Source: QNBT01 sp964563335
GTDB lineage: Bacteria > Planctomycetota > Phycisphaerae > Sedimentisphaerales > Anaerohalosphaeraceae
Reading direction: 5' to 3'
Assembly: GCA_964563335.1 (NCBI GenBank)
Contig: CAZLWL010000003.1
Span: 13,397-77,396 of the forward strand
Length of the DNA: 64,000 nucleotides
The translations under genes and the position numbers were made by a program. Shown here one piece after another: positions 1-9,002 of the stretch. Positions within the stretch are counted from its first letter, which is position 1. Every line of letters begins with the position of its first letter. The notes beneath the pieces are model-generated. The model was not told the origin of the DNA. It saw only the letters and a program-made list of their open reading frames with translations, and searched no databases.

Positions 1-887
1 CCGGCGTTAATGCTTTGCTGAGCATCAACTACCAACAGAATTTTCCGTTCGTCGGTTAAGGTAGCTTTAACTGTAAGTGTGATGCCGGCTTCCTTGAATT
101 CCGTTGAGGTTATCCCATAGCCCGTACCCGAGGTGCCGGCGGTGGATTCGGAAAGCTCTTTGTATGGTATTTCTTCGACGGTCTTAATCATTGCTTCCTG
201 GCCGCTGACGACGAGGAGGCGCGGGCTGGCGAGTATCTCGACATTGCGTGTTGCCTGAAGCGCCTTTATGGTTATATCGAGACCTTCCTGTACAAGCTTA
301 AAAGTGCCGGCTCCACTGGAGTTGAGGGTGGAAGAAATAAGACTATGTGAAAAGGTATGTTTTGAGTCATCTCTTCTAAAGTTATAGTTGCCCCAGTCAA
401 CGCCTATTTCGGTTTCGTCATTTAACTGGACATCGACGATGACGACTTCAATCAGGATCTGTTTTGGAGTCTGGTCGGCCTTTCTAATCTCGGCAAGTAT
501 TCTTCCAAGATTTCCCTCGCCATCGCAGACAATGAGGGAATTTGATTCCTTATCGACCGCGACTACACCAAAGTCGGAAGTGAGATTAGAAACGATGCGT
601 TCCATGTTGGCGGCTTTAAGGAATTTGAGCATCACGGTTTCGACGTATAGGTCCGGTTTTGCTTCCAATCCCATGGTGGTATTAGTTCTTGAGCCGGATA
701 TTTTCTGAAGAATGTTTCTCTTGGCCTCAATTATCGGCGTGACCATCTTGAAAGGGTCTTTTTTCCCGATGGAATCCAGCATGCTTTCATCGGTGCCGTC
801 CAGCGCTGAACGGACCTGACCGGCGTAGCCGAGGACCATCAGCATTATGCAGCAAACGAGTATTTTGATGATATTGGCTCTATTCAT
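1..887 (-). CDS. Type IV pilus/type II secretion secretin, N-terminal part (partial)
   Basis: The reading frame opens at ATG 887 and runs without a stop off the left edge, so only about 295 N-terminal residues are visible. It starts with a hydrophobic signal-like segment and then a DPF motif like that of PilP/PilQ-associated proteins. Next comes an N1-like fold (about residues 100-160) and the typical entry into the secretin domain, QILIEVVIVDVQL followed by IGVDWG. Secretins form the outer-membrane ring through which a pilus or pseudopilus substrate passes. It is the last visible gene of the minus-strand pilus operon and overlaps the PilO-like gene by 8 bases, so it is translationally coupled. 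PilQ and GspD cannot be told apart without the C-terminus. Confidence 0.85.
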   Translation of the reverse strand, partial: MNRANIIKILVCCIMLMVLGYAGQVRSALDGTDESMLDSIGKKDPFKMVTPIIEAKRNILQKISGSRTNTTMGLEAKPDLYVETVMLKFLKAANMERIVSNLTSDFGVVAVDKESNSLIVCDGEGNLGRILAEIRKADQTPKQILIEVVIVDVQLNDETEIGVDWGNYNFRRDDSKHTFSHSLISSTLNSSGAGTFKLVQEGLDITIKALQATRNVEILASPRLLVVSGQEAMIKTVEEIPYKELSESTAGTSGTGYGITSTEFKEAGITLTVKATLTDERKILLVVDAQQSINA

Positions 888-1482
888 TTGATATAGTCTC
901 CTTGTTTTCGATGAGGTAGATTGTGATGGTCATGGAACAAAGTAAGTCTTCGGTATTGCCTGGATTAGGTTTAATAAGCAGACTTCCGACGGATATTCGT
1001 TGCCGATACCCGCCCAACTTCGTAAGGAATGCCAGGATGGCGTCATATTGTCCCGTAAGTGTGATTTCGGCCCGTTTCAAGACGACACTGGAAAAGTACT
1101 CATGACCGGCTTCGGGGGCTACGGCTTTTGCCGACATAAACTTTAGAGAACTAATGTTGCAGCCGCACTGAATCGCGGTCATGTCGAGGTCGCTGAAGAA
1201 TTCATGTGCCTCTGCCGGAGTAAAGAAACTATCTCTAATTGCGTCGATTTGGTTATGAAGGCCGGTCAGTTCTGCTTCGCGCTTGTGCATCTGGTTGCTG
1301 AGACCTATAGTCTTCTGCTTTGCGTTGCGGGTCATTACTTTCTGCCGCTGGGCGGCATGGAGATAGCTGATTTGTGGTGAAACAATCCAACCGTATGTTG
1401 TCAACGTCACAATCGCAATAGTAGAGACAGAGACAAATATTTTCGAACTCGGACTGGATTTTATAAATTTATCCGTCAACAT
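880..1482 (-). CDS. PilO-like inner-membrane alignment protein
   Basis: This is a 200-residue protein with one N-terminal membrane segment (about residues 15-35). A coiled coil follows (about 40-80, KQKTIGLSNQMHKREAEL), then a ferredoxin-like C-terminal half. That is the architecture of PilO/GspM, which pairs with PilN and links the cytoplasmic PilM ring to the secretin. The position between a PilM-PilN fusion and a secretin supports the call better than the sequence itself, because this family is poorly conserved. It overlaps the upstream gene by 14 bases and the downstream secretin by 8. Confidence 0.7.
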   Translation of the reverse strand: MLTDKFIKSSPSSKIFVSVSTIAIVTLTTYGWIVSPQISYLHAAQRQKVMTRNAKQKTIGLSNQMHKREAELTGLHNQIDAIRDSFFTPAEAHEFFSDLDMTAIQCGCNISSLKFMSAKAVAPEAGHEYFSSVVLKRAEITLTGQYDAILAFLTKLGGYRQRISVGSLLIKPNPGNTEDLLCSMTITIYLIENKETISNE

Positions 1483-3004
1483 CGGCAGGTAATCCTCTAT
1501 TATCCGCTAACATACAATTTATTGAATAAGAGATAAGGCCTTCGATTTGGCGGTTTCTGTTGGTGGCGGCAACAGTGGCCGATTTGATGAATTCGGACTG
1601 GCCGAGCAGATCGGCGAACAGATGGACCGACCTGTACGAAAGACTCTGGCCGTCAATCTCAAGAGTTAAGGCCCTGGGACAGCTCAGACGAGTAATGCAC
1701 AACGTAACCGGTGTCCTGTACCGGATGTCATCGAGAATACCAGCCCAGTTGCTGGTGTTGTCGCCCTCGAAGATCTCGCTTATTTTGGCTCTCTTGGTGG
1801 AAAGCTCTGTAATCTTGGCACCAATGAGATTGTTCCGCTTCAACAACAACTCCATGTTTGTAACGGGTTTAACGTGTTGCGAGTCGGGGGTGGGCCGGCC
1901 GATTTTGGCAAGCTTAATCCTCACAACACCGGCGATTATCAGCATAAGCAGCAGAATGCCCGCGGCAACGTTGGCAGTAACCAGCATCAGTCTTTTCGAG
2001 ACTTTTCTTTCCTTGACCTCGGCCGGCACCATATCTATTTTGATCTGGGAGGCAGTAACCTCGAACCGCTTCATTGCCAGGCCAACGGCGGTTATGGATG
2101 CCTGGTTAGCGGCATCACCTTTTTCGATAGCTGTGTCGTCGCACAGAGTCGAGGATGAACACACATGCGCCTCGACGCCGAATTTCTTTTGCAGGGAGAA
2201 TTCCAGGTCCTGAGCCTCTATACCGGCAGTGTCAAGTGCGACAACAAACTCCCATCTGGTGTTAGCGGCGGATTCGACTTCGATGTCGTAAAACTGGATG
2301 ACCGCACTGAATTCACTCTCGCAGCGTGCGATAGACTTATCCGGGTCATCAGCCTCATCTCCCAGATCGATGTATCGAATAAAATCGAACCGGCCTTTTC
2401 TGAACACGCACAGAGTCATGACAGAGCCGCGGATGAGTGCAAAGAGCAGATTGCGGTCATACGTATCTGCAATCCTTCCGGCATGCAGCGCGCGGATTGC
2501 AGCAGTTATGTCTAATTCGATTGAGCCGGTCTCGATACCGGCAAGGCTCATGGTTTTTAGCAGCATTGAGACTTTTTCATGATTGGTTGCCGCTACAAAT
2601 ACTCGAGCCGGACTTTCGGGAGCGGATTTATTGAGGCCGCAGGAGTCGTAGTATGGCTCTTTGCCGGCTAACACCGGACTGTGTTTGATTTCAGCGTTTA
2701 TGAACTGCCCAAGGTTATCCGGCATGTCATCCGGCAGGTCGATGATTTGTGTAAGAACAGGCTTTGCAACGAGCGAGACCGCCGCCGGCTGTCTGCGAAT
2801 CTGGTTCTTAGCGAGCATCTGCCTTATCGCGCCGGCAAGAGCAGCCGGGCTGGTGATGTTTCCATTCGTTATTGCGCCCTTGGGCACGTCGGCGATGGCA
2901 GTTTTTACGAGCTTTATCTCGCTGCCGAATTGCCTGAGCAGGGCAGCGCTTATCCGGTCCTCGCAAATATCGATGCCTAAGGAGGTTTTGCGGCCAAACC
3001 TCAT
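1469..3004 (-). CDS. PilM-PilN fusion protein (GspL-like)
   Basis: This 511-residue protein has two parts. Residues 1 to about 325 are a PilM-type actin-like domain, beginning GRKTSLGIDICEDRISAALL. A single membrane helix (about 335-360) and a PilN-type periplasmic domain (about 360-511) follow, including an MELLLKRNNLIG coiled coil and a ferredoxin-like end. In model type IV pili PilM and PilN are separate proteins, and in type II secretion GspL unites the same parts. Here the fused layout resembles GspL. It overlaps the upstream PilX-like gene by 4 bases and the downstream PilO-like gene by 14. The predicted role is the cytoplasm-to-periplasm bridge of the assembly machine. Confidence 0.8.
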   Translation of the reverse strand: MRFGRKTSLGIDICEDRISAALLRQFGSEIKLVKTAIADVPKGAITNGNITSPAALAGAIRQMLAKNQIRRQPAAVSLVAKPVLTQIIDLPDDMPDNLGQFINAEIKHSPVLAGKEPYYDSCGLNKSAPESPARVFVAATNHEKVSMLLKTMSLAGIETGSIELDITAAIRALHAGRIADTYDRNLLFALIRGSVMTLCVFRKGRFDFIRYIDLGDEADDPDKSIARCESEFSAVIQFYDIEVESAANTRWEFVVALDTAGIEAQDLEFSLQKKFGVEAHVCSSSTLCDDTAIEKGDAANQASITAVGLAMKRFEVTASQIKIDMVPAEVKERKVSKRLMLVTANVAAGILLLMLIIAGVVRIKLAKIGRPTPDSQHVKPVTNMELLLKRNNLIGAKITELSTKRAKISEIFEGDNTSNWAGILDDIRYRTPVTLCITRLSCPRALTLEIDGQSLSYRSVHLFADLLGQSEFIKSATVAATNRNRQIEGLISYSINCMLADNRGLPADVDG

Positions 3005-3405
3005 TCGTTAATCCTCAGTTCATCAATTCTTATTACATAAGGGCTGCTGTCGCCTACGGTTATGTCGGCTTCGACTCTTGCAACGAAGCCTTCGGTTGAA
3101 GTGCCCGTAGAGGTGACGGTGAGATTGGGTAGAGCGTCGGCGACGGTAACGGTGTATGAGCCGCCGTTGAAAGACTTGTCGGTGAAACCGGTGGTCCATG
3201 CGTCATCGTTTCTAATCTCGGCGAAGGCGTCGTTGAGGCCGGCTTCGGCTGTGGCGAGGGCGTATATAGAGTAGATTTGATTGCGCATCAGTTGCAGTTC
3301 CTCGGTGTTCATCTCGAGCATGCCGATAACAATCGCGCTGAGCAGCGCAATGGCAAAGATGGCAATCAGCATTACCGAGCCGTTATTTTTTGCTCTGACC
3401 ACCAT
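3001..3405 (-). CDS. PilX-like minor pilin
   Basis: I chose ATG 3405 (protein starts MVVRAKNNGSVML). The open frame extends further upstream, but that extension has no pilin character. The 134-residue protein has a short basic leader, a Gly-Ser junction, a long hydrophobic helix (about residues 10-32) and a small beta-rich end. The helix lacks the usual Glu at position 5, which is common in PilX/GspK-type minor pilins. The segment ALATAEAGLNDAFAEIRN is typical of PilX. It overlaps the PilM-PilN gene by 4 bases. PilX/GspK proteins cap or prime the pilus tip. Confidence 0.7.
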   Translation of the reverse strand: MVVRAKNNGSVMLIAIFAIALLSAIVIGMLEMNTEELQLMRNQIYSIYALATAEAGLNDAFAEIRNDDAWTTGFTDKSFNGGSYTVTVADALPNLTVTSTGTSTEGFVARVEADITVGDSSPYVIRIDELRINE

Positions 3406-3591
3406 GTGGTTACAATCTCCCAGGCTAAACTCGCAATATTTCCGCGGCCCCCCTGCCAAATCCAGAAACTCTGGGGAACATGGATTTATATCGTCCAAGA
3501 ATTGCGACTGATTTTGAAAAAAATAAATCACTGGACAGGTAGAATGATGACGGCGGGATGGTGGATAAATCCCACAGCAGAACGACTAAAC

Positions 3592-3662
3592 GCCGTTTTT
3601 ATCGGGCAATGACAAAAAGTACGATTGCAGGAAAAAGTCGCCTGGTCGAGGGTCCTATAAGG
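3592..3662 (-). promoter_or_regulatory. Conserved two-block intergenic element upstream of the PilX-like gene
   Basis: On the minus strand, CTTATAGGAC is followed 41 bases later by ATTGCCCGATAA and then ACGG. The same two blocks, with a 42-base spacer, occur at 9003-9070. The CCGATAA block resembles the -10 element of sigma-28-type promoters, but no TAAA -35 box sits at the right distance. Function is unknown; it could be a promoter, an operator or the scar of a duplicated spacer. The rest of the 3406-3703 spacer shows no gene. Confidence 0.35.
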
Positions 3663-3703
3663 ATGTCGCAGATTGGTACCGGCAACTCGTGACGGCGGAA
3701 AAT

Positions 3704-5572
3704 TTAAGGGAGGATTTCACCGCCGCTGACCTGGCAGCAGTATTCGCTCTGGTTATAGACGGCCTGAATCTCGGCCTCGGTCAATGCACGGTGGTAGATG
3801 CGCACATCATCGAGCAGGCCATCAAAAAAGAATTGACCTCCAGTTGGACTCAGTTGGCGGCCGATTTGAATAGCAATAGAGACAGTCGATGAAGTCATAT
3901 TGTCTTCACTTACTGCGTCCGTCTCGACGCCGTCCACATATATTCTGATGTCAGAGCCATCATAAGTAACTGCGGCGTTGTACCACTGGCCAGAGTTTAA
4001 CGTCGAACCGCTTTCTATAATATTAGAGCTGCCATCGTGCCAATTTACAGCGACCTTGTCATTATTGATTCCGAAGGCTAACCTGCGAGTGCCGCCACTT
4101 TGACGCTGGGTAAAAAACCGCTGGGCTACATTGTCATCACCAATCGAACCGGCGTCATCAGATTGAAACCACGTACAGAATGTGAAGTATTCTATCGATT
4201 CACAGGCAATTGTGGTATCGACGTAATCATCGTTCCCGTCGAAATCAAGAGCACCGTCGATTTGCCCACCCGCTTCCCAGGCGGCACCGGAAACGCTCGC
4301 GTCAATACCGTTACCGCTCGAGTCGTAGGCTGTAGAGCCACTGGTCTCATCGAACTTCCAGTGGCCCACGACACCTGCCCGAGTTCCTGCCAGGTCGGCG
4401 ATTTCGCAAGGGTCTAACACCCTGCTGTAGAGTCGAACATCATCTATCCGGCCGTCAAGAAACCTCGTCAAGCCCGTACTCTCTAGATCCCAGGCGCCAA
4501 TAGCGCTGGCGCCGAAGGCAACGGCTGAGCGGGCACTATCATTGAGTTGGTTATCCAACCGGCCATCAAGGTAAATCTTTCCTTCGGAAGAAGTAGTGTA
4601 AGTTATCGCCAGATGGTACCACCTGTCCGTAAATATCACTGTATTGGTCTCGAAATAAAACTCCGAGCTGTCCTCAGTGCCAAATAAGGCAAGCTCAATG
4701 GCATAATCTGTACCCGAATTTTCCAATAAACTTATGTCGATGCCATAGCTGGACCACGAGTCCGTATACATTATCGAATCGACCCATGAGGCACTGAAAA
4801 CCTTCAGGTAGCAGGCAAAGGTAAATTCATCATACTCACCTTCGATATTCTCGACGTCAACATAATCATTCCAGCCGTCAAAATTGAGAGCTGTTTTAGC
4901 CGCACCTCCCATCCAGGGGCAATCATTGCCACTTATCCAGGTTGCGCCGTCTACGGTCGCATCGTATCCGGAGGGACTGCTGTCAGCCGCTACCGAGCCG
5001 GAGCCTTCATCAAATTTCCAGTGCGCAATCAGACCTGTATTTGCTGGATTGGTCCTAAGATATGCCTGGGTGGTGAAAGTTTGCTCCTGGCCCGGACCTG
5101 CGTTTGTCACGGTAATCTGGACATTTACAGAGCGGATGTCGCCGACAGTTGTTATCGGTGTATCCAAATCCTGGTCATCGTAGCAGGTAAACTGCAGCCG
5201 GCTGACGGGGCCGGCCAAATCGGAAAGAGTTCCAACGGGACCGAATTCGACGATGTTATCAGCACCAATCTCATATCGGTAGGTGATTGCGTCATTACCC
5301 ACAAATTCTATGTAGCCGGTTGTGTCGCACGGATCGCTTACAGCGGTTATCTGAGCGGCCTTTGCAAGATCGCGGCTGAGGCGATCTATCAGGATTCTGC
5401 CGTTTTGGAGCGCCTCGGCAGTGGCCTGTTTCGAGGCCCAACTGTTTTGGATGTTCTTAAACTGCGGCAACATAACTGCAAACATGACCGCGATTATCGC
5501 AAGAGAGATTATCATCTCCAACATCGTCAATCCTTTGCATAGCCGTGTTTTATTTGTTAGTGTTGTTTTCAT
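3704..5572 (-). CDS. Giant PilW-like prepilin with two C-terminal LamG domains
   Basis: The 622-residue protein has a 14-residue basic leader ending in KG, then a class III pilin signal (LTMLEMIISLAIIAV, Glu at +5) and a PilW-like stalk to about residue 175. Two concanavalin-like/LamG domains follow, opening at GLIAHWKFDEGSG (about 184) and GVVGHWKFDETSG (about 405). Each ends with a DGxxDDVRxYxRxL motif, the standard LamG finish. Minor pilins reach the tip or surface, and LamG domains bind glycans or proteins, so a pilus-displayed adhesin is a reasonable inference. Residues about 30-125 are identical to the next prepilin upstream because of a 285-bp DNA identity. The ordinary minor pilin is 150-250 residues, so this one is about three times longer. 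Confidence 0.8.
   Translation of the reverse strand: MKTTLTNKTRLCKGLTMLEMIISLAIIAVMFAVMLPQFKNIQNSWASKQATAEALQNGRILIDRLSRDLAKAAQITAVSDPCDTTGYIEFVGNDAITYRYEIGADNIVEFGPVGTLSDLAGPVSRLQFTCYDDQDLDTPITTVGDIRSVNVQITVTNAGPGQEQTFTTQAYLRTNPANTGLIAHWKFDEGSGSVAADSSPSGYDATVDGATWISGNDCPWMGGAAKTALNFDGWNDYVDVENIEGEYDEFTFACYLKVFSASWVDSIMYTDSWSSYGIDISLLENSGTDYAIELALFGTEDSSEFYFETNTVIFTDRWYHLAITYTTSSEGKIYLDGRLDNQLNDSARSAVAFGASAIGAWDLESTGLTRFLDGRIDDVRLYSRVLDPCEIADLAGTRAGVVGHWKFDETSGSTAYDSSGNGIDASVSGAAWEAGGQIDGALDFDGNDDYVDTTIACESIEYFTFCTWFQSDDAGSIGDDNVAQRFFTQRQSGGTRRLAFGINNDKVAVNWHDGSSNIIESGSTLNSGQWYNAAVTYDGSDIRIYVDGVETDAVSEDNMTSSTVSIAIQIGRQLSPTGGQFFFDGLLDDVRIYHRALTEAEIQAVYNQSEYCCQVSGGEILP
5200..5484 (-). repeat. 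285-bp perfect repeat, copy 1 (prepilin N-terminal module)
   Basis: This segment is identical base for base to 6836-7120. It encodes the PilW-like stalk of two neighbouring prepilin genes. Sequences on both sides diverge at once, including synonymous positions, which points to recent gene conversion or cassette duplication. Confidence 0.95.
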
Positions 5573-5591
5573 GCGTCCGGTTGAAACTCAC

Positions 5592-7220
5592 TTATGGTCT
5601 TAGTTCGCCGCCAACATTCAATATCATGACCCAGCCATCGTTGGTCCGGTCTTCATAAGCGCAAAGATGATTTTTATCGTCTATCTGCACCAGGTCCGGT
5701 TGCAGTGCCTTAACAGAAGTCAACATTGCCGTGGATTCCTGGCTGATATCCCATACGTCCGTATCCACCACCAAAACAGTAACCCAGAGATACACAAAAG
5801 GACCCACATATGAACACAGATACCGTGAGCCGCCTGCCATCTGGACCAATGCCGGACTGGAACCATCCGCCGAGTCGAACTCAAACGGCGTTCCTTTGGA
5901 AATGATCCAACTTCCCATATTTACGGTTAGCACAACGGCCCAGCCGTCGTCGTCTTGGCCGGTATAGGCACAAAGGTAATGCGTATCATTAATCTTGCAT
6001 AGAGCAGGAGTTAGCCCATTGATTGTATCAAACTCGAAAGGGGTTTCTTTTGAAATCGACCAATCACCTGTATCTACAGTCAGCACAACAGCCCAGCCGT
6101 CATTTAATGCGCCCTGATAAGCACACAGATAATGAGAATCGTTAATCTTTGACAAAGCCGGAGCTTCGCCATTAACGGCATCAAACTCAAAAGGTGTGCC
6201 CATGGAAACAGTCCACGTCATCGGGTTCACATTCAGGACAACCGCCCAACCGTTGGACCCGGGACCGGTATAAGCACAAAGATAGTGCTCCGCGTCTATT
6301 TTTTCAATGGCAGGCGTAAAACCTAAAGTACTATCAAACTCAAGAGCAGTACCGCAGGAGATTGTCCAATTGAACGGCTCAATCTCCAGGACCACGGCCC
6401 AGCCATCGTTGCCGGGGCCTGTATAAGCACACAAATAATGAGTTGTGTCGATTCTGGCCAGTGCCGCGTATTTCCCCCCTACGGTATCGTACTCAAAAGG
6501 AACTTCCGTCGATACTGTAGAAGAAGCAGTATCCACGGTCAAGACTGTTGCCCAGCCGTCATCTCCGGGCCCCGTATAAGCACAGAGGTAGTGTGTAGCA
6601 TCTATTGTTGCCAAAGCCGGTGTATTTCCGGTTGTGATGCCAAAACTTGACGAAATTCCCTGCGTAATTCCTTGCGAAGCAACATTCGTGCGGAGGTATG
6701 CTGAGGCAGTGAAAGTCTGGTCCTGGCCGTGGCCGGTGTTGGTCAGGGTAGTTTGGACTTTTACGCACCGAATGTCGCCGACAGTTGTTATGGGAGTGTC
6801 TAAATCCTGCGCATCGAAACAGGTAAACTGCAGTTGGCTGACGGGGCCGGCCAAATCGGAAAGAGTTCCAACGGGACCGAATTCGACGATGTTATCAGCA
6901 CCAATCTCATATCGGTAGGTGATTGCGTCATTACCCACAAATTCTATGTAGCCGGTTGTGTCGCACGGATCGCTTACAGCGGTTATCTGAGCGGCCTTTG
7001 CAAGATCGCGGCTGAGGCGATCTATCAGGATTCTGCCGTTTTGGAGCGCCTCGGCAGTGGCCTGTTTCGAGGCCCAACTGTTTTGGATGTTCTTAAACTG
7101 CGGCAACATAACTGCAAACAGAACAGCGATTATCGCAAGAGAGATAATCATCTCCATCATCGTCAGTCCCTTGAGCGCTATATTCTTGCAGTTTTTCACC
7201 GTCATATCCTGCTTACTCAA
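5592..7220 (-). CDS. Giant PilW-like prepilin with seven C-terminal propeller-like repeats
   Basis: The 542-residue protein has an 18-residue leader ending in KG, the pilin helix LTMMEMIISLAIIAVLF and a PilW-like stalk to about residue 190. Seven repeats of about 47 residues follow, each built on PALxKIDxTHYLCAYTGP, then DGWAVVLTVD, then WxIS, then PFEFD. Seven four-stranded repeats are what a seven-bladed beta-propeller needs, but the fold is inferred. The last two repeats are the most divergent. The gene overlaps the upstream prepilin by 4 bases (ATGA). It shares its stalk with the LamG prepilin downstream and its repeat domain with the prepilin upstream, so it is a mosaic of both. Confidence 0.8.
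   Translation of the reverse strand: MSKQDMTVKNCKNIALKGLTMMEMIISLAIIAVLFAVMLPQFKNIQNSWASKQATAEALQNGRILIDRLSRDLAKAAQITAVSDPCDTTGYIEFVGNDAITYRYEIGADNIVEFGPVGTLSDLAGPVSQLQFTCFDAQDLDTPITTVGDIRCVKVQTTLTNTGHGQDQTFTASAYLRTNVASQGITQGISSSFGITTGNTPALATIDATHYLCAYTGPGDDGWATVLTVDTASSTVSTEVPFEYDTVGGKYAALARIDTTHYLCAYTGPGNDGWAVVLEIEPFNWTISCGTALEFDSTLGFTPAIEKIDAEHYLCAYTGPGSNGWAVVLNVNPMTWTVSMGTPFEFDAVNGEAPALSKINDSHYLCAYQGALNDGWAVVLTVDTGDWSISKETPFEFDTINGLTPALCKINDTHYLCAYTGQDDDGWAVVLTVNMGSWIISKGTPFEFDSADGSSPALVQMAGGSRYLCSYVGPFVYLWVTVLVVDTDVWDISQESTAMLTSVKALQPDLVQIDDKNHLCAYEDRTNDGWVMILNVGGELRP
6836..7120 (-). repeat. 285-bp perfect repeat, copy 2 (prepilin N-terminal module)
   Basis: This is identical to 5200-5484 in the same orientation, at an offset of 1636 bases. 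The equivalent part of the third prepilin (about 8470-8770) is clearly homologous but diverged, so the perfect identity is limited to this pair. Confidence 0.95.
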
Positions 7221-8845
7221 GGCCGTAGTAAGAGGTCTGCCCGGAGTACGACGGCCCAGCCGTCATTAGCGGGTCCGTCATAGACACAAAGAAAATGGGT
7301 CTGGTCTATCTTTGCCAGGGCCGGTCTTTCTCCGTGAACGGGGTCAAATTCAAAGGGGTCGCCTCCATTAACGGTCCAATCGCCGAGATTAACGTTCAAA
7401 ACTACGGACCAGCCGTCATCTGCAAAAGCATCTGTGTGGCCGGTATAAACACAAAGATAATCATACGTGCTTATCTGCGCCAGGTCATGGCCCACCGTGT
7501 AACCTGCGGGGTCATACTCGAGCTTGGGTCCTTTTGAAATCGCCCAGGTGCCGTTGTCCACCCCCAGGATGACCGCGTAGCCATCATCACCGGGGCCGCT
7601 ATAGGCACAGAGGTAATGGCCGGCATCAATCTTTGCCAGGGCCGGAGTTATTCCCTGCACCGAATCAAATTCAAAAGTTGATTCTTCTGTAATGGTCCAG
7701 TCGGACGTTTTGACCTTTAAAACCGATGCCCAGCCGTCGTTGTCGGGACCGGTGTAAGTACAGAGATAGTGGGTCGAGTTTATTTTTTCCACATCCGGAT
7801 ACAGGCCCATGGTAGTGTCATATTCTAAGTCCACATTTTTGGTAATGCTCCAGTCGCTCGGGTTTATGTTAAGAACCACGGCCCAACCGTCGTTACTGGC
7901 GCCGGCATAGACGCAAAGGCAGTGCGTCGAATCGATTGTGGTCAGCGCCGGATACATCCCGTGATTAATCTTGTACACAAATGACGGTCCCCTCGATACG
8001 GTCCAGTCAAAGGGGTCAACTATCAGGACACGCGCTGTTCCCTTATTGGCCGGTCCGTCGTAAGCACAAAGGTAGCGGGTTGCATCAATCTTTTCCAGGA
8101 CCGGCGTCTTGCCGCAGAGCTCATCGAACTCAATAGCGGGCCCCTTGGTCAGCGTCCATTCGTCCAGGTCCACGGTCAGGACAAGTGCCCAGCCATGGTC
8201 GTTGTAGCCGGTATATGCACAGAGAAAGTGGGTTGAATCAATCTGCGCGATAGCGGGTGTGTGTCCCTCCAATGGGTCATACTCAAACGGAACTGCTTTG
8301 GCGATTCGCTCGAGCGTGTTCGAACGAAGATATGCCTCGGTCATGAAGGTCTTATCCTGACCAAACTGGGCTGTATTTGTCAGGGTCGCTTCCACTTTTA
8401 CCAGGCGGATATAATCAGCATCCGTCGTGGGCGTGTCAAAATTATTCAGGGTATAACAGGTAAACTGTAGTTTGCTTGCGGGGCCGGCCAGGTCGAAAAG
8501 CCCTGTCGCCACATCGCCGTATTTAATATACTCGTTTGCACCAAGCTCGCATCGGATGGTGTTGCCCGCATTGTCTTTGAACTCTATGTAGCCGGTTGTG
8601 TCGGCCGGGTCGCTCACAGCGGTTACTTTAGCCGCCTGGGCGAGGTGACGGTTCAGGAAATCCATCACGACTCTGGCGTTCTGGACCGCTTCGGCGGCGC
8701 CCTGTTTCGAAGCCCAACTGTTCTGGACGTTCTTGAACTGCGGCAAAATGGCTGCGAAAATTATCAGGATTATGGTCAGGGATATGACCATCTCAAGAAG
8801 GCTGAGACCCCGGTTGGCGGCATTGCTGATTTTCTTATTATTCAT
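7217..8845 (-). CDS. Giant PilW-like prepilin with seven C-terminal propeller-like repeats
   Basis: I chose ATG 8845, which has AGGGA upstream and gives a compact 13-residue leader (MNNKKISNAANRG). The frame stays open further upstream without pilin features. The pilin helix is LSLLEMVISLTIILIIF with Glu at +5, followed by a PilW-like stalk. From about residue 185 there are seven repeats of the LCAYTG...DGWAVVL type. Repeat six carries a short insertion (GHTDAFADDGW). Its repeats are recognisably the same family as those of the downstream neighbour but diverged, so this pair is an older duplication than the shared stalk. It likely forms part of the pilus tip or an adhesin. Confidence 0.8.
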   Translation of the reverse strand: MNNKKISNAANRGLSLLEMVISLTIILIIFAAILPQFKNVQNSWASKQGAAEAVQNARVVMDFLNRHLAQAAKVTAVSDPADTTGYIEFKDNAGNTIRCELGANEYIKYGDVATGLFDLAGPASKLQFTCYTLNNFDTPTTDADYIRLVKVEATLTNTAQFGQDKTFMTEAYLRSNTLERIAKAVPFEYDPLEGHTPAIAQIDSTHFLCAYTGYNDHGWALVLTVDLDEWTLTKGPAIEFDELCGKTPVLEKIDATRYLCAYDGPANKGTARVLIVDPFDWTVSRGPSFVYKINHGMYPALTTIDSTHCLCVYAGASNDGWAVVLNINPSDWSITKNVDLEYDTTMGLYPDVEKINSTHYLCTYTGPDNDGWASVLKVKTSDWTITEESTFEFDSVQGITPALAKIDAGHYLCAYSGPGDDGYAVILGVDNGTWAISKGPKLEYDPAGYTVGHDLAQISTYDYLCVYTGHTDAFADDGWSVVLNVNLGDWTVNGGDPFEFDPVHGERPALAKIDQTHFLCVYDGPANDGWAVVLRADLLLRP

Positions 8846-9002
8846 GACTTTGGTCCCTAAAAAAGTGCGCACAGCATCATTACAATCACCCTTAGGTATC
8901 GACATAATAGAACGTACAGTTAGGCAAGTTTCAGGTTGTTTCACCTGAGAAACAGGAGTTCGGCAACCGCAGGAAACTTAAGGTTTGAGGTGATTTCTCG
9001 AC

